Positions 1 through 11,892 of a stretch of DNA of 64,000 nucleotides are shown here, piece after piece. The DNA is taken from contig OU612066.1 of the NCBI GenBank assembly GCA_914767715.1, positions 6,577,001 to 6,641,000 of the forward strand. Direction: 5' to 3'. The notes beneath the pieces were generated by a model, which was not told where the DNA came from, did no database searches, and saw only the letters and a list, made by a program, of their open reading frames with translations. Position 1 is the first letter of the stretch, and each line of letters opens with the position of its first letter. The DNA is from Membranipora membranacea. Lineage: Eukaryota > Bryozoa > Gymnolaemata > Cheilostomatida > Membraniporidae. Made by a program: the position numbers and the translations under genes.

Positions 1-3000
1 TTAGTTTGCTGTGTTTAGCCATGCAGGCAAGAGCTCTTATTGTGTTTAGTCTGAGATCTTTATCTTTGCTGTCTAACATTTTGTCTAGTTTCTCCACACC
101 ACCCGACTCAAATATCTTCTGCGCTCCTGCATCCTCTCGAGCTAGCACCAATATGTTGCTCATTGCCTACAATAAAACGATTGGGCTGCTGCTGTACTGT
201 AAACTAAGATAAAATGGTGATGAGAAACTGTGTGTTATGGCAAGTAAGCACACAAAAAAACCAACTCTACTACCATAAAGTCGCCCTCGATTCGTTTTCA
301 GAATCAAACTGCCCATTAGTTTTCTTTCACCCCCTTCACAAATTACAGGCAATTTGTTGACATCTTCACTCGACTCAAAAACTTTAGATTTAGCGAGAGA
401 AACCTTGCAGCTGCTCTAGGGCGGCTAAGCTTATTTACAGAGCTTGTTGGTAATCCTTGTTCACAACATAAGACCTATTTTAATTTTTTGCATTTCTGGT
501 GAAAATGAATAATTGATAAGTATAGGAAGTCCCTCAAAAACTTGTTCTCAGTGACATGAATGAAGCTAGGTGGTGATTATAACTGTTTTCCCTCGGGCTT
601 TCCAGTTATTAATTAAATATTCAATATGATTACAAGAAAAAGAAAACATATCACAGTAAGCTCGATCAAAGGCATCAATTACAACAACTCAAACCCTCAG
701 ACTGATACCAAACCTTCAGTCCGGGAGGCTGATAGCCCCACCCAACCTCTGATGACCTGAAAAACCTGATCTGAGTCTTTCCAATAATAGTGCTTTTATG
801 AAATGGTAATTTTTAATCAGCATTAACTGGATTTGATTACAGTAGCCAGCTAGCCAGCTAGCCAGCACGCTGCCACTAGGACAGCCTCATGGCAGCTCTG
901 TGCTGATTGGTCGCTGATTGGTTGTGATACTGGTTGACAGCAGCGTTGACTGACGAGTATATGTGTCAGTTGAGTATACTTGATAGCTGTAATGAGCTTA
1001 CTTGCTGGCGCTTGTTTGTATCGACAGAGCTATCTGAGCTGAAGACAAGGTCGAACATATCTTGTACTTTACTCTCCGTACTATTCACTCGACGTTTCTG
1101 TAAAAAAATTAAAGTCAAAAATATTTTTACCAACTACTTCATCCATACGATTCATCATCCAAACACCAGAAGTATATTTACCACACAGATACACACAGAG
1201 GTAGGTGCAAGTTTGAATTTTATTTATGTTTAGAGGATACTTTTATACTGGTAATAAAATTTCGTAGGCGTGTTATCTCAACGATAACGCCTATTTGTAC
1301 ACATAAACATATCAATAAGTATCTATATGTTTATGATTGTACCAGGTACACAGTCTAGTAGTTTATTTGCAATTCCAAATAAAATGAAATTATTGGAAAT
1401 TGAAGACCCAGTATAACCTTTACACATTGTGTGTTTGGTTCCCTGTGGATTTCCTCAAAATGAAAGGATCCTCACGTTTAATACTAATATGTTAAGGTTA
1501 AGGTTTAAAGTAGATACCACAATATTAATAACTGCTACTATCAGTGGCCATAGGAGGGGAAAACTATTTTTCAGACTAGACAAGCTTTACATTTATTTTA
1601 TCATCTTATGACAGCGTAATTATCCATTGGCTTTTAAGTAGTGGATAGGGTCGGGATGGTGCAGGAGGGGTGCCGTAACGCAAAGGGATATTTTTTTGCA
1701 GATGATGGTCAGATGAGAGGCAATCTGGGAAATTTCAACCCAAATAAATAATTCAAGGGGTTGTCTAATGACAACTTTTAGACATAAAAACCAAGAATTA
1801 GTCAGCTGTTTGTATGACTTCGGATGGACGTGATCGAGTTAAAATGATGAGATTTCACTAACGCATTACTTCAAATAAATAAGCAGTTTTGGGGGATTTG
1901 AAAAAGTGGCTGGGTCATGGCTCCATCACCCACTCCCCGATATTTGTTAGGAATACAATTGATAAATCTACATTGAACACATATTATAGTAATTTCTGAA
2001 CTTGGTAGAAACGTGAATAAAGCCATAACTATAGTTTTAGTGGAACAACCAAACTCGATGTTACATGACCCACAAGTTCTAACACTGATCTTAATTCAGC
2101 ACAGTCTAAAAAAATCAGATTCGATTGCAATTCAATGGAAAAGGGTTTGATATGCCATTGAATCATGCGGTCTGATTTTTTCTTCATTAGGGAGTCACAA
2201 TAATATCTTTACCTTGTCCATAATGTAAGCAGAGAGCCGTTGCATTATGGGAACAACGGCTTTATTTTTTGGATCCAATTGCAACAGCAGCATCGCATCC
2301 TTATAAGCGTCCTCGTTTTTACCCAATAACTCGAGGGCTTGGCAGCGTCGATACAAAGCCTTCACGTCGTTCGGACTGTATTCTAGAGCTGTGAAAATGA
2401 GGATACCAGTTAGGAAATGAGCACAGGGTAGGAGACTAGGCAGTTACTCTACTCGTAAGGTCACCAGTAGTGACAGCTTTGACTCATGCTAATGGAATCG
2501 ACCTCTTCACTTGATTTCTGATCGAAAGCTGCACAAAACTCATTACAGCCGCTAATGATCCAATAACCTGTTATTATTGCTATTTCACAGCAAAATGCCT
2601 AACTCACTACAACACCATTTTACAGTATAGTAAAACCAGGTTTCAGTTGTATTGTATAATTTTATTCTCCATTATAAAAATGTATAATCCAATAACCTCT
2701 GTCTGTAAGAGATGGCTTATGAATTGGTTACATGTAGGTGGATATTCAATTACTATGTTGGCAGCAAAACAAACCTATCTACAAATTCAGACAATTTAGA
2801 AGAGTGTCATAAATTAACTACTCAGGTGCTAATGAAACGCTGCTACTCAGCCAATGAGAAGATCTTAGTTAAATTTTACATAAAAAGTGGTGGGCATCGC
2901 ATAAGTCTGGGGCCCAAATATATCACTGCGGTAAGAGACAGCCTAAAGTTTTATTACTATTTTCATTGTTTGTCATTGTTTTATAGTGGGATGTTTAGAA

Positions 3001-3423
3001 TATGTAAATTTTCAACTAGAAAAATGTGGATCCATGACCACTGTTAGGTACATGTTGCTTTTCTCAACAGCTGATCATCAGCATCTTTTCGCCTTTGGAC
3101 CTAGGTGGAGATAACTTCAACTGATGATAACATCGGTGTTCACAACAGGCAAAGCAGCATATGAATCCAATTGGTCGTTCATCGGTGTGCCTGACATTTA
3201 CCCTAATCTTACCTTTGCTGGCCTCTGCGGATGCGTTTTGTGGATTATCTAGTTTGAGGTAGCAGGCAGCTTTGTTTTTATGTATTGCTGACCTTTCTTC
3301 TGAGGTCGCAGACTTTCCATCACTGATTTTCAGAGCTTTTGTGTAGCTAGATAAAGCTTTATCAAACTGCCCGGCCTTAAAGAGTTCATTACCCTCGGCC
3401 TTAAGCTCCGCCGCATTCATCAT
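1..3423 (-). CDS. unc-45: UNC-45 myosin chaperone (N-terminal part, runs off the left edge)
   Basis: Coding exons are 3213-3423, 2213-2388 and 1-166, joined by GT..AG introns. The first two total 387 nt, so the third is entered in phase 0. Exon 1 encodes a TPR block (AELKAEGNELFKAGQFDKAL, then NKAACYLKL). Exon 2 completes the TPR domain (ALEYSPNDVKALYRRCQALE, then LLQLDPKNKAV). Exon 3 starts the armadillo-like central region (SNILVLAREDAGAQKIF). UNC-45 proteins bind HSP90 through the TPR domain and fold myosin heads in the cytoplasm. The UCS domain that binds myosin lies outside the window. The start is the first of two adjacent Met codons (3421-3423). The exon is open upstream to an acceptor at 3448, so a further 5' exon is possible. 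The 2-kb intron 167-2212 holds no recognisable gene. Confidence 0.9.
2108..2181. repeat. Imperfect inverted repeat in the UNC-45 intron
   Basis: Arms of about 27-30 bp (left from 2108, right to 2181) begin and end with the same A/T-rich AAAAAATCAGA block and meet at a shared CAATGG segment, separated by about 16 bases. The arms differ by a few bases and small gaps. It may be a decayed miniature element or a chance palindrome. No target duplication is evident. Confidence 0.4.
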
Positions 3424-3447
3424 AACATCTGGTTCGACTTCCTCAAT

Positions 3448-5645
3448 CTGAAATAGTAAATTGAGCAAATAATTGCAGAGGAAATCTTGCTTTAATTCTT
3501 GCAATTTTATTATTTGTTTCAATCAATAGCAGCCGATCAACCGTTCACCAATGTCTTGCTGAGCTGCCTATATCTCTGCGTGAGGAGTAAATATTATTGG
3601 CCTGAGTTAAGTCTAGCTAGAATGGGGATAACTTAGTCTGAGCCCCCCAGACTTTCTCCCCTGCCCGACGCCCCCCCCCCCCCGGCGAGGGATGAATTGA
3701 TGTTAACTAGCAACAAATTGTGCTGTCTAAGATGGGTTTTTTTTTAATGTAATGGCGTCGAGTTGCTGTCAGCTAGCCATAAATTTTATTATTTCAACGC
3801 CTGAGCCAAATTTTTCCTCCTGACAATAGTGCTACACTCAGTAACATCAGGGTATAAATCGAGCACTTTATTATTGAAATACTGACTCTCACTAATAGAC
3901 ATAGGTATAGTGGAGGCTGTCAGACAGGGCCTTTTGTTTCAATGATAATGGTTCTAAAGATCTGGTAATAGATGTAAACCTTGACACTGGCTACAGTAAG
4001 CCAGCATTTAACTAAACACTGATATATTGTTGGCGCCATTCAGACCTGGAGAAAAATGTCACGAATGTAGAATGCGTTCCATTTCCATAATGAAAAAACA
4101 TTGGCAGCCAGGACTTGATTCCGCCCAGCATAGTACCATAGTTCCCCAGAGCGAATGAAGGAACACGAACCAATGCGAACGGAAGTAGAGCTAAATGCTA
4201 TTTCCATATGGCGATTTACCCTAAAATTGGCGTTACGTAGACATAAAGAAACTTAGTGAATGTTATATAGAGAAGAACAGCTTCATGATATCAGAAAATT
4301 CTCAGATCAAAAAGGATATTTTCAATAATTCCAACATTAACTACATTAAAACTCCTACCTCTTTGATATGAACCATTCTTACAGTCACGCAGAGTCGAAG
4401 ATTTCCAAAATCCGATAGATTATCAGGATTTGCAGATCGATTGTATGAATTAAAATAAGAAAGTAGAAACAGCAGCAACAGCTATCCCTGATGCCTCTGT
4501 TTTTACAACTACTGACTCAAGCTTATTCGATGATAATAATAAATACAGCATGCTAATGAGCTTTTGTGATGTTTGTAGCTTATAGTAGATTAGTGAGCAA
4601 ATCCTGCAAACCTGATATTAAATCAACCTGACTAACAAGCATCTCGAATACTCTGGAACAAAGGGAATAAACATTTCATATAATGGGGACAGTGAAACTC
4701 GACTAGACTCTTCCAGAAGGCTCTAATCATATGAGATCTGCAATCATCATGCATCCTATCTACGACATCATAATACTTAACACATTGCTGATATGTGACA
4801 TGGTTATATTCCGCTACAAGAAGCTTATGAATATCGGGGTTCACTTTTGGCATTGCTTGTACAAAAAGCAGCTACTGTACCCAGTGAACTGATTCTGAGA
4901 ATAACACTCGTTTAGAGGGTTGCATATGAGTGGGGTAATCAGTGCCCACTGATTACTGTATAGGACTATATGAGTAATGATTCAACTTGATTACCACATC
5001 AGAATACATATTGTCATAAATGCAAATATTACTCTTGACTGCTACACTGCCAAGAACTGATTAAATGATAGAAGGCAATTAGCAGTACAATGGCATCCTG
5101 ATGAAAAATATATGTTGATTCTCCATTTAAATGCAATATTTCATAGAAAGTTCTCTTCTAATCAAGCTTAAATTGCCTCTTTTGAGCTGCGCCCACCACC
5201 ACCAACTTTTTCTGCCAAAATAGAACTCTAGTATTCATTCATATACAGTAAAAAGTAAGAAATAATAAAGCATCTAGGTAACTTGCTTTTCTGACATATT
5301 TACTAGGGAGCATGTGGCGATACCCGTTCGATTAAATGTCAGACTAGCTTTGTAAGCATTACCTGGCTTTTTATTAGATGCGACTTGTTGTTCTAGGGCC
5401 TAGGCTAAGCATCCAAACTTTTCTACTCCACCAATCCAATTTTTTGTCTATTTAGAAATAAATGAAATTTTACGCATATGAGAATGTAATACCAATTTTT
5501 TTATATATTTTAGATAACAGCTGATTTTAGAGAAAATATCCTGCCTTCTCCTCTATAATATGATGTCAGAAATTCTGACTAGCAAAAGTAAACAAAACTA
5601 AAACGCAAGTTATCACTGAAGACAGCGACTGCCTCGTAACACATC
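3448..5645. other. Intergenic DNA between UNC-45 and the GPCR gene
   Basis: No conserved coding exon is recognised here. A C13 run lies at 3671-3683. One open frame at 4632-4853 on the minus strand is listed separately as a weak candidate. The segment should contain the promoters of the two divergently transcribed flanking genes, but no motif could be assigned to either. Confidence 0.5.
4632..4853 (-). CDS. Possible small protein or isolated exon, unrecognised (73 aa)
   Basis: A 73-codon open frame starts with Met and ends with TAG. The predicted protein is rich in Cys, His and Tyr (for example QQCVKYYDVVDRMHDDC near the middle) and looks more protein-like than the chance frames around it. 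It has no signal peptide, no membrane segment and no known motif. It could be a terminal exon of an undetected gene, a small gene, or chance. No homology is recognised. Confidence 0.2.
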   Translation of the reverse strand: MPKVNPDIHKLLVAEYNHVTYQQCVKYYDVVDRMHDDCRSHMIRAFWKSLVEFHCPHYMKCLFPLFQSIRDAC

Positions 5646-6734
5646 ATGAACTTAACAGCTGATCCTAACGACACGTCCGCCGCCTCAGTACTGTTGGCTA
5701 AGTTCCTCTGTTTTCAGGCACTAGCGATTCCGTTCTCTATACTGGGAATACTCGGCAACATTATCAGCATACATGTATGGACAAGGAAGAGAATGAACTG
5801 GGGAATGTCCTCCACGTCCTGTTACTTGGTAGCACTCGCCTGCTCAGATATGATTTATCTGCTCGTTATCAACATCCTCGTTTTATTACCAAAATGGATG
5901 AAGTTTGATAACAATGGCGACTTAGTTCCAGTTTTCACCAATTTAGACCAAATGAGCTCAATAGGACAACCTCTGATCAATGTGTTCTCAAACATCAGTA
6001 TTTATCTGGTGGTGGCGTTCACCATGGAGAGATTTATTGCGGTCACATTCCCAATGAAAGGTATGGTTCTTTGTACACCTAAACGGGCAAAATACATCAT
6101 ATCTGGAATCGTTGTTACCGTGACACTTCTTCATATACCAGATTTTCTAGCGATGATGCCGAACATGGATAAGTTCCACGAGAGCTCCTTCTATCAAATA
6201 GGATACAATTGGGGAGTAGTCGTTTTGCTCTTTGCAGTTGTTCCAATACTTCTTCTATCTATATTCAACACTATGTTAATTCGATCAGTAATAATATCCA
6301 ACAGAAGTAGAAAGAGGATGATGCAGAATCAACGTTGCGCCAATTCAGATCAGGTAGTGATGACGATGACTGTGATACTATTGGTCGTTTTGTTCTTCCT
6401 GTTCCATACTCCAGCAGCTATAGCCCTCTGTATCTGGACTTATCGCAAACACGCAAACCTTATAAAAACAACTTCCGAAAATAACCGCTGGTCTCTAGTA
6501 TTTTACTCTATCAATTTTCTCACCATATTCAACTATTCACTCAACTTCCTAGCCTACTCAGTAACAAGTTATAGATTCAGAAGAACAACAGCTGAATTAT
6601 TTGGTTTCTCAAAGCCGGTGCGCCACAGTTGTAATACAACAATACGCAGAGATGCAGATGTGACTGTTAACCTGAGCACGGAGGTAGTGTCAGAAGAAAT
6701 GAAAAGTTTATATAAAAACAGCGAGCGAGTTTGA
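5646..6734 (+). CDS. Rhodopsin-like (class A) G-protein-coupled receptor, peptide-receptor type
   Basis: An intronless 362-aa protein with seven hydrophobic segments, at about residues 18-45, 57-81, 108-133, 148-170, 187-213, 237-263 and 282-308. Family marks seen: Asn38 in TM1 (GN), Asp68 in TM2 (ALACSD), ERF at 128-130 in the DRY position, Pro200 in TM5, FLFHTP in TM6, and NFLAY at 300-304 in the NPxxY position. Asn2 and Asn8 are N-glycosylation sequons in the short extracellular N-terminus. The general look (ERF, long intracellular loop 3 rich in Arg/Lys) fits invertebrate neuropeptide receptors such as the FMRFamide/myosuppressin group, but the ligand cannot be named. The Cys pair that normally links TM3 to extracellular loop 2 is absent. 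A polyadenylation signal AATAAA follows at 6806-6811, about 70 nt after the stop, supporting a compact mRNA. Confidence 0.85.
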   Translation: MNLTADPNDTSAASVLLAKFLCFQALAIPFSILGILGNIISIHVWTRKRMNWGMSSTSCYLVALACSDMIYLLVINILVLLPKWMKFDNNGDLVPVFTNLDQMSSIGQPLINVFSNISIYLVVAFTMERFIAVTFPMKGMVLCTPKRAKYIISGIVVTVTLLHIPDFLAMMPNMDKFHESSFYQIGYNWGVVVLLFAVVPILLLSIFNTMLIRSVIISNRSRKRMMQNQRCANSDQVVMTMTVILLVVLFFLFHTPAAIALCIWTYRKHANLIKTTSENNRWSLVFYSINFLTIFNYSLNFLAYSVTSYRFRRTTAELFGFSKPVRHSCNTTIRRDADVTVNLSTEVVSEEMKSLYKNSERV

Positions 6735-6805
6735 TTTTTTAAATTATAGAACCTTTATATTATTTTTGTAAATATACAATGATTCTGCATTGCATGTACC
6801 ACCTG

Positions 6806-6811
6806 AATAAA
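6806..6811 (+). terminator. Polyadenylation signal AATAAA of the GPCR gene
   Basis: A canonical hexamer 72 nt downstream of the GPCR stop codon in an A/T-rich 3' region. Confidence 0.5.
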
Positions 6812-9252
6812 ACCATCATCCAAATACTGCTGTTTAATATGACATTGTTACTCTCCATTACATAGCCTGAGATTATCAGCAATCATGTTTAAAATTTTAC
6901 TCTAGATTCTTAATTAATCTTGTCCGCAAAATGCCGCTTCAAATCTAGAATTTCCTTTTCAGAAGAACTCAATCTTGCGGGAGATAATCATAATCAGACT
7001 TAGTCGTAGTATGTGTATGAAGTCGATGAGCAAAGATTGTGTTTGACTTAAGACCTTGACATTTCTAAGTTACCTATCCCCTAACATGAGGGATTTTCGG
7101 TATTCTAAAAAACTGCCATGAACATTGAAGCAGGGAGTTTGGGAGACTGAATGAATCGCAAAACCGAGAACAAGTTGTTTGCTCTAATGTAAGAGAAGAC
7201 AACTCGAATGACAAAAACAATGTTAAAAATAATGATTTGTCAGCGTTGTATGAGAGCAAAAACTATTTTCTGTCAACAATTTGAACTCATAAATCACTAA
7301 AATCGAATGGTTTATTGAACTGTTGCAATGTGTTTCAGACAGAGTTCACATTAACAGAGAATTGTTCACCCATGCAGATACTAACAGGAAAGTCATCAAT
7401 ATTTTATTATCAATATCCATCTCACAAAAGCCAACCTAAAGGATATTGGTGGCTGGAGTAACTGACTCCAGGGAATTGTATAAGCACAGTTTTATCAACC
7501 CAATCTAAGATTAGAAAATATCCATATTCCATGAGGATTTAATAGTAAGTATGAAACTAACCAACAAATAATCTGTTTCTCGTGATGAATGCACCCATAC
7601 TCTGCTCAAAGCTTATTTGGATATCAAGTTTTCTTCTCAGTGTCAAAGAGCGAACAACTTAGTCAAAACATTTAGGCTCATAAAATGAGTCCGAAATATC
7701 AATATTCATATAGGCCTATGTGTTTATGTCAGTCCTCACAATCACAGCTCATATAATCAAAAAACCGACTGACGGAACTATTCACTCTTATAACATCAAG
7801 GATGTGTTCTATCAGTAATAATCAAAAAATTGTCCAGGGGTCTTTGAGCACTAGGGGTGTCAATCACCTGAGCTCTGGAGAGTATGGTTTCATACCACTA
7901 CCTTCCCCCCACATAAGACAAGACAAGTCAGTCCCCACAAAGGCTTCCCTTGATCAACAGCGTCTCAACCTGACGGATTCTGAATACATCACTAGACAAC
8001 TCACCAGATTATAACCAGAGTTTGCCCGATTCCAAATCCTACTGTATATTGTGAGAGCACCAACTGCTATCACATATGCTAAAACAAAAAAGTTGCAAAA
8101 GGAATGAATGAGTAATTAGGCTATAGAGAGTTATTTTGAAATAGGGCAAGAATGTATATTTATCCCACGCAGATGTGGTGTTATGTCTAGCATAAATATT
8201 TTAGTAGGCCTAATTCTATTACAACATAATATATTAACATCATTGTCACTGAAGCTACAGACTGGGACACTATCCAGCACTAATTGACTATTAAACCTTC
8301 AGATGTCAGATAATAAAACATTAAAATCTACTGCATTTTTCCAACACCAATTTGTGATTGATCGTGTCATGACACAAAATATATACACCTGTATCCAGTA
8401 AAGCAAGGGTGAGTTTTAGCAATTACAAAATATTTGATTTAAACCTGACCAGGCCAACAGATGAACCAATGATAAACTTTATTCAACCTAAGCGGTTTCT
8501 ATTCCATCATGGCTTAATTGATAATTGACGGTTTTACAACCAAAGACAACACATTACAACGTGCTAGGCTTTAGAGAAGGTATTGCTATTAGAAGGTCAC
8601 AGTTTGGATGAGCCTTACAATTGTCAAGTCATGCGGTATCAAATCAGGGTAAAACTGATATCTATATCACAGACAGATTTATTCTAAATAAGTAGAATGA
8701 TGTTTCAGAGATTTCTGACTTGATACAGCTGTAAAAATGGCTTAAAAATATGTAGGTCATCTTATTGATGCTTTGGATAGTCAGGCAGCAATTCAAGAAA
8801 ATCTTAGTTTGTTTGATGCGTGAAGATGGAATGGTACACTGTTGTCTTTTTTCTAAATGTAATGTGTGGTCCACAATTTTCAAATGAAAATGAATTATCT
8901 CAAAGAGAATGTGGAAACAAGTGACAATTATGGGCTAGATTGGTGAACCTATCTCAGTCTTTCATCAGATGTTAGTCTAGTCTTCTTATTGTGACCATAT
9001 TTTTGCAGTGTATGAAGGCTAAGGTGTCTGATGTGATTGATACAACTCTTTAAAGTTTTCAGGTCATCTGTCCGTTTGCCCAAATCCCTTGCACTCACTA
9101 TGATCCTTCAATATGGAGTCATTTTGTTCCAAGATAGGACTTATTTTCTCGACAAGGGAGGTCACGGCCCTACTCCCAAAACATTACTAATCTCTGGCTG
9201 TTTGACATGCGCCAGTTATTATACTCAGGTTTTGGTATGTATTATATGTGAC
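6812..9252. other. Intergenic DNA, nothing recognised
   Basis: AT-rich sequence with only short open frames on either strand, none resembling a known protein. No RNA gene or ordered repeat is seen. Confidence 0.5.
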
Positions 9253-9501
9253 CACAGACAGCAGGTCACTGACAGTTGATTTGATGAGTTGCAGCCTTGT
9301 GTGTGTGTGGTTTGTGTTTGTTGTGGTGAAGATGAGAGAGAAGTGACTCATCTGAGCAATGCATCTGGCGGGTACAGAAGCTGCGCAGCTGCGATAACTT
9401 GGTTCATGCACAGCTTCACATCTTCACCACAACAAACACAAACCCACACACACACAAGGCTGCATCTCATCAAATCAACTGTCAGTGACCTGCTGTCTGT
9501 G
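9253..9501. mobile_element. Fold-back / MITE-like inverted repeat with 82-83 bp arms
   Basis: The left arm (9253-9334) and right arm (9419-9501) are reverse complements with about one substitution and one 1-base gap. They surround an 84-base centre. The arms begin with CACAGACAGCAGGTCACTGA and include a GT/CA-rich stretch and a GTGGTGAAGATG inner end. There is no coding capacity; open frames here are mirror images from the two arms. The structure is typical of a fold-back or miniature inverted-repeat element. A target-site duplication is not clear, although GTGACC lies near both outer ends in direct orientation (9248-9253 and 9504-9509). Confidence 0.65.
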
Positions 9502-11048
9502 ATGTGACCTAGGGAACGCTTAGCCAATATATTGGCTCCTGATTGTTTTGGAGCCAAGACATTCAATTAACTAGCAAAATGAGCCCTCGAATTGATGATA
9601 GAGGCATAAATATATTTAGATGGTATATTGTCCTCATCTATAAGTATCAGCAAACCTAGGACTGAACTGCCAAACTAGTCTACAGACTTAATTCCCAGTT
9701 ATGTTAATTAAAGTACTAACAGTAACAGTATAAGGTTGTAGACACAGGTCTACTCCAAAGCATCAACTAACTGACTGCCACCCCCCCCCCCCCCCGTTTC
9801 AAGTCAAACAGTGCCAAAGTCCCAGGTTTTGGAGTAGTAGACCTTTGGTTGAAGGCGAAGAATGAAAAAAAAACCTCTGTAAGAGAGGGAGCAGTCAAAC
9901 CAAGGAGTGTCTTTAACTCCTTGGACTGGTCAAACATTGCCAGTTCAGACCAATGTTTAGCGAATGGCATCAGGCTTATTATAGTTTTCTTATATTAATG
10001 CAATTATAATATTAATACTCCCTAACCTGTTCACCGGTCTCCAATATCTCTTTCTCAACAGTGAAACTAGATATTTTTCAAACCAAAAGCAAATCTACAA
10101 GTTGAGAAGAAGAAAAAGATTTCTCAGGAAATATTGAAAGAAATTAGAACAACTTGAGTCGCTAGAGTGATTCTTGACATTTCCTGAAAATTTTACTGGG
10201 GGTTGTCGTCTTGTTCTGCATGAGCGGACAACCATAAGGGTGAAATTTTTCTCACTCCAGATGTGTAATTACTGATGTCTGATGGTTTGTTATGTGAAGT
10301 AGGCAAAAACTGCACCTAACGGGCAACAACCCTACTTAAGCTATACAATTCAGTACACTGCGTTTCCTGTCACTCCTGTATCTGGTTTCTCGTGATCTTG
10401 TCTAAGAGGTAGAATTCCAAACACTACATGATTGCCGATCGATCAATAAAAAAAGATAACACTGCACTCAAAAATGTGTAGCGTAGTGCGGTACACAGCC
10501 CATATAAAAAGAAATTTTTAGATATATTTGAGACACTAATAATGGTGTGTCTTAATATAAGAAAGTTGATAATTTTTAAATATTTTGCATACCTATTGCG
10601 AATTCATTAATGGACATTCACCCCGACGATTAAATAAACAATCGCTTTCTTCTTTTTATTCAACAAAGTATGCCAGCTTTTAACAGTGTCAATTAACAGC
10701 TTGATGACTAAGCCTGCGTGTCACAATCGCTGACCATTGTAAATTGTTCATGACAATGCTTCCAAATAAACCACCAATCTTTATATTCTGCATTAGAGAT
10801 TGATATATATTTCATAGTGAACTCTGAGGACGTTTTCTTTCATTTCCCTCTCAACGCAAAGAAATATTGAAAACTTTGAGAAGGCAGCTTAATAATATGG
10901 GTCTACAAGTGTTAATGTCGAGTTTTTAAACTGGATCATGACGAAGTGACTCACTTTGGATGACCACACAGGCAGAAAACTTAATCTTTTGGAATTCTTA
11001 TAACGAAAACCTTACACTATAATATTACCTCACTGTTAGACAATAAAC
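9502..11048. other. Intergenic DNA, nothing recognised except a C15 run
   Basis: No coding exon is recognised. A C15 homopolymer lies at 9781-9795. Confidence 0.5.
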
Positions 11049-11275
11049 ATACCTGTGTAATTGTCTTAACATGTATATTGTCCTTTGCTCGGGCTTGTCA
11101 GGGAGTGTTGGCCTTTTAACAGGTCACGCCAAGTGGTCTTTTACGTCAGTGGTGTCCACATGTATTGCCCAATTTGACAATTCGAAGTTTATATTTGAAG
11201 ACTGTTATTACCAACACCACTGCAGATGATCTTTGTTTTGATGCAAGATGTGTGCTTTTAAACGTCTCCATTTAG
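11049..11275 (-). pseudogene. Decayed copy of the 3' part of the TRIM propeller exon
   Basis: Read on the minus strand, this segment matches the end of the large TRIM exon at 12958-13713. The splice-donor region (plus strand CATACCTGTGT) is identical, followed by ACATGTATA in both. Further in, AACAGGTCACGCCAAG matches GCAGGTCACACCGAG, both are followed by a shared GTGTCCACA or GATGTCCACA block, then ACACCACTGCA matches GACGCCACTGCA, and an ACGTCTCCATT block matches ACATCTCCATT. The reading frame is broken by indels. It lies just downstream of the functional gene in the same orientation, so it is probably a remnant of a tandem duplication. The rest of the copy is not recognisable. Confidence 0.6.
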
Positions 11276-11892
11276 ATATTACATGCTTATCCTTCCATCT
11301 TCATTTATTGCCTCTACTTCCCTCTCAATACCATGAAATATTAAGGTGAACTGGAAAACTGGCCAAGAGCCCCTAAACAATGTATTTATTGTGAAAGCCT
11401 TTTTTATCAATTTTTGGCACAAGTTATTACTAATTTGTCTACTGAAATCCTGGATGATCAATTTATGGCAAAAACTCAACGGTACTTGAATTGTTTATGC
11501 TTAGGAATAAAGCTTCTAATCAAGATCATTTGCCTGCATTCAGAGTCATTTCCCTTCTGCCGAAGGCTCAAAGGGGAGCGACTCAAAATTCAGGCAGAGT
11601 GGATCATGCTTGATGCAGGGGAGGTGCTGCCAATGAAATTATAGCCTACTCTGAATACAGAGGCGACTATTGGTAAATCGTAGCAATAGGCTGATTGGTT
11701 CTGAAAAGATAAAACTTTATTTATTCTGCTTGGAGAAATAATCAAACACAGGAAAATACTGTAGTGACACAACATGGACACACGCACTGTCATACATTCT
11801 GTAATTGTGTCTTATGGATCTCGAAATGGATGGCGCTGATTACAAAGATCTAGAGAGGGTCTAGTCTTTCTATACTATAATGGGAGGAACTG

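Noticed and set aside
846-868. AGCCAGCT repeats
   Set aside because: Only about three short units; too small to interpret.
3671-3683. Poly-C runs (also 9781-9795 and 50467-50482)
   Set aside because: Simple homopolymers; possible assembly weak points, but no evidence of function.
7802-8014. 70-codon plus-strand frame
   Set aside because: No motif, no splice context and no similarity to neighbouring genes; treated as chance.
9187-9566. Several overlapping ORFs on both strands
   Set aside because: They are translations of the fold-back repeat arms and their GT/CA-rich stretch; no protein family is recognised.
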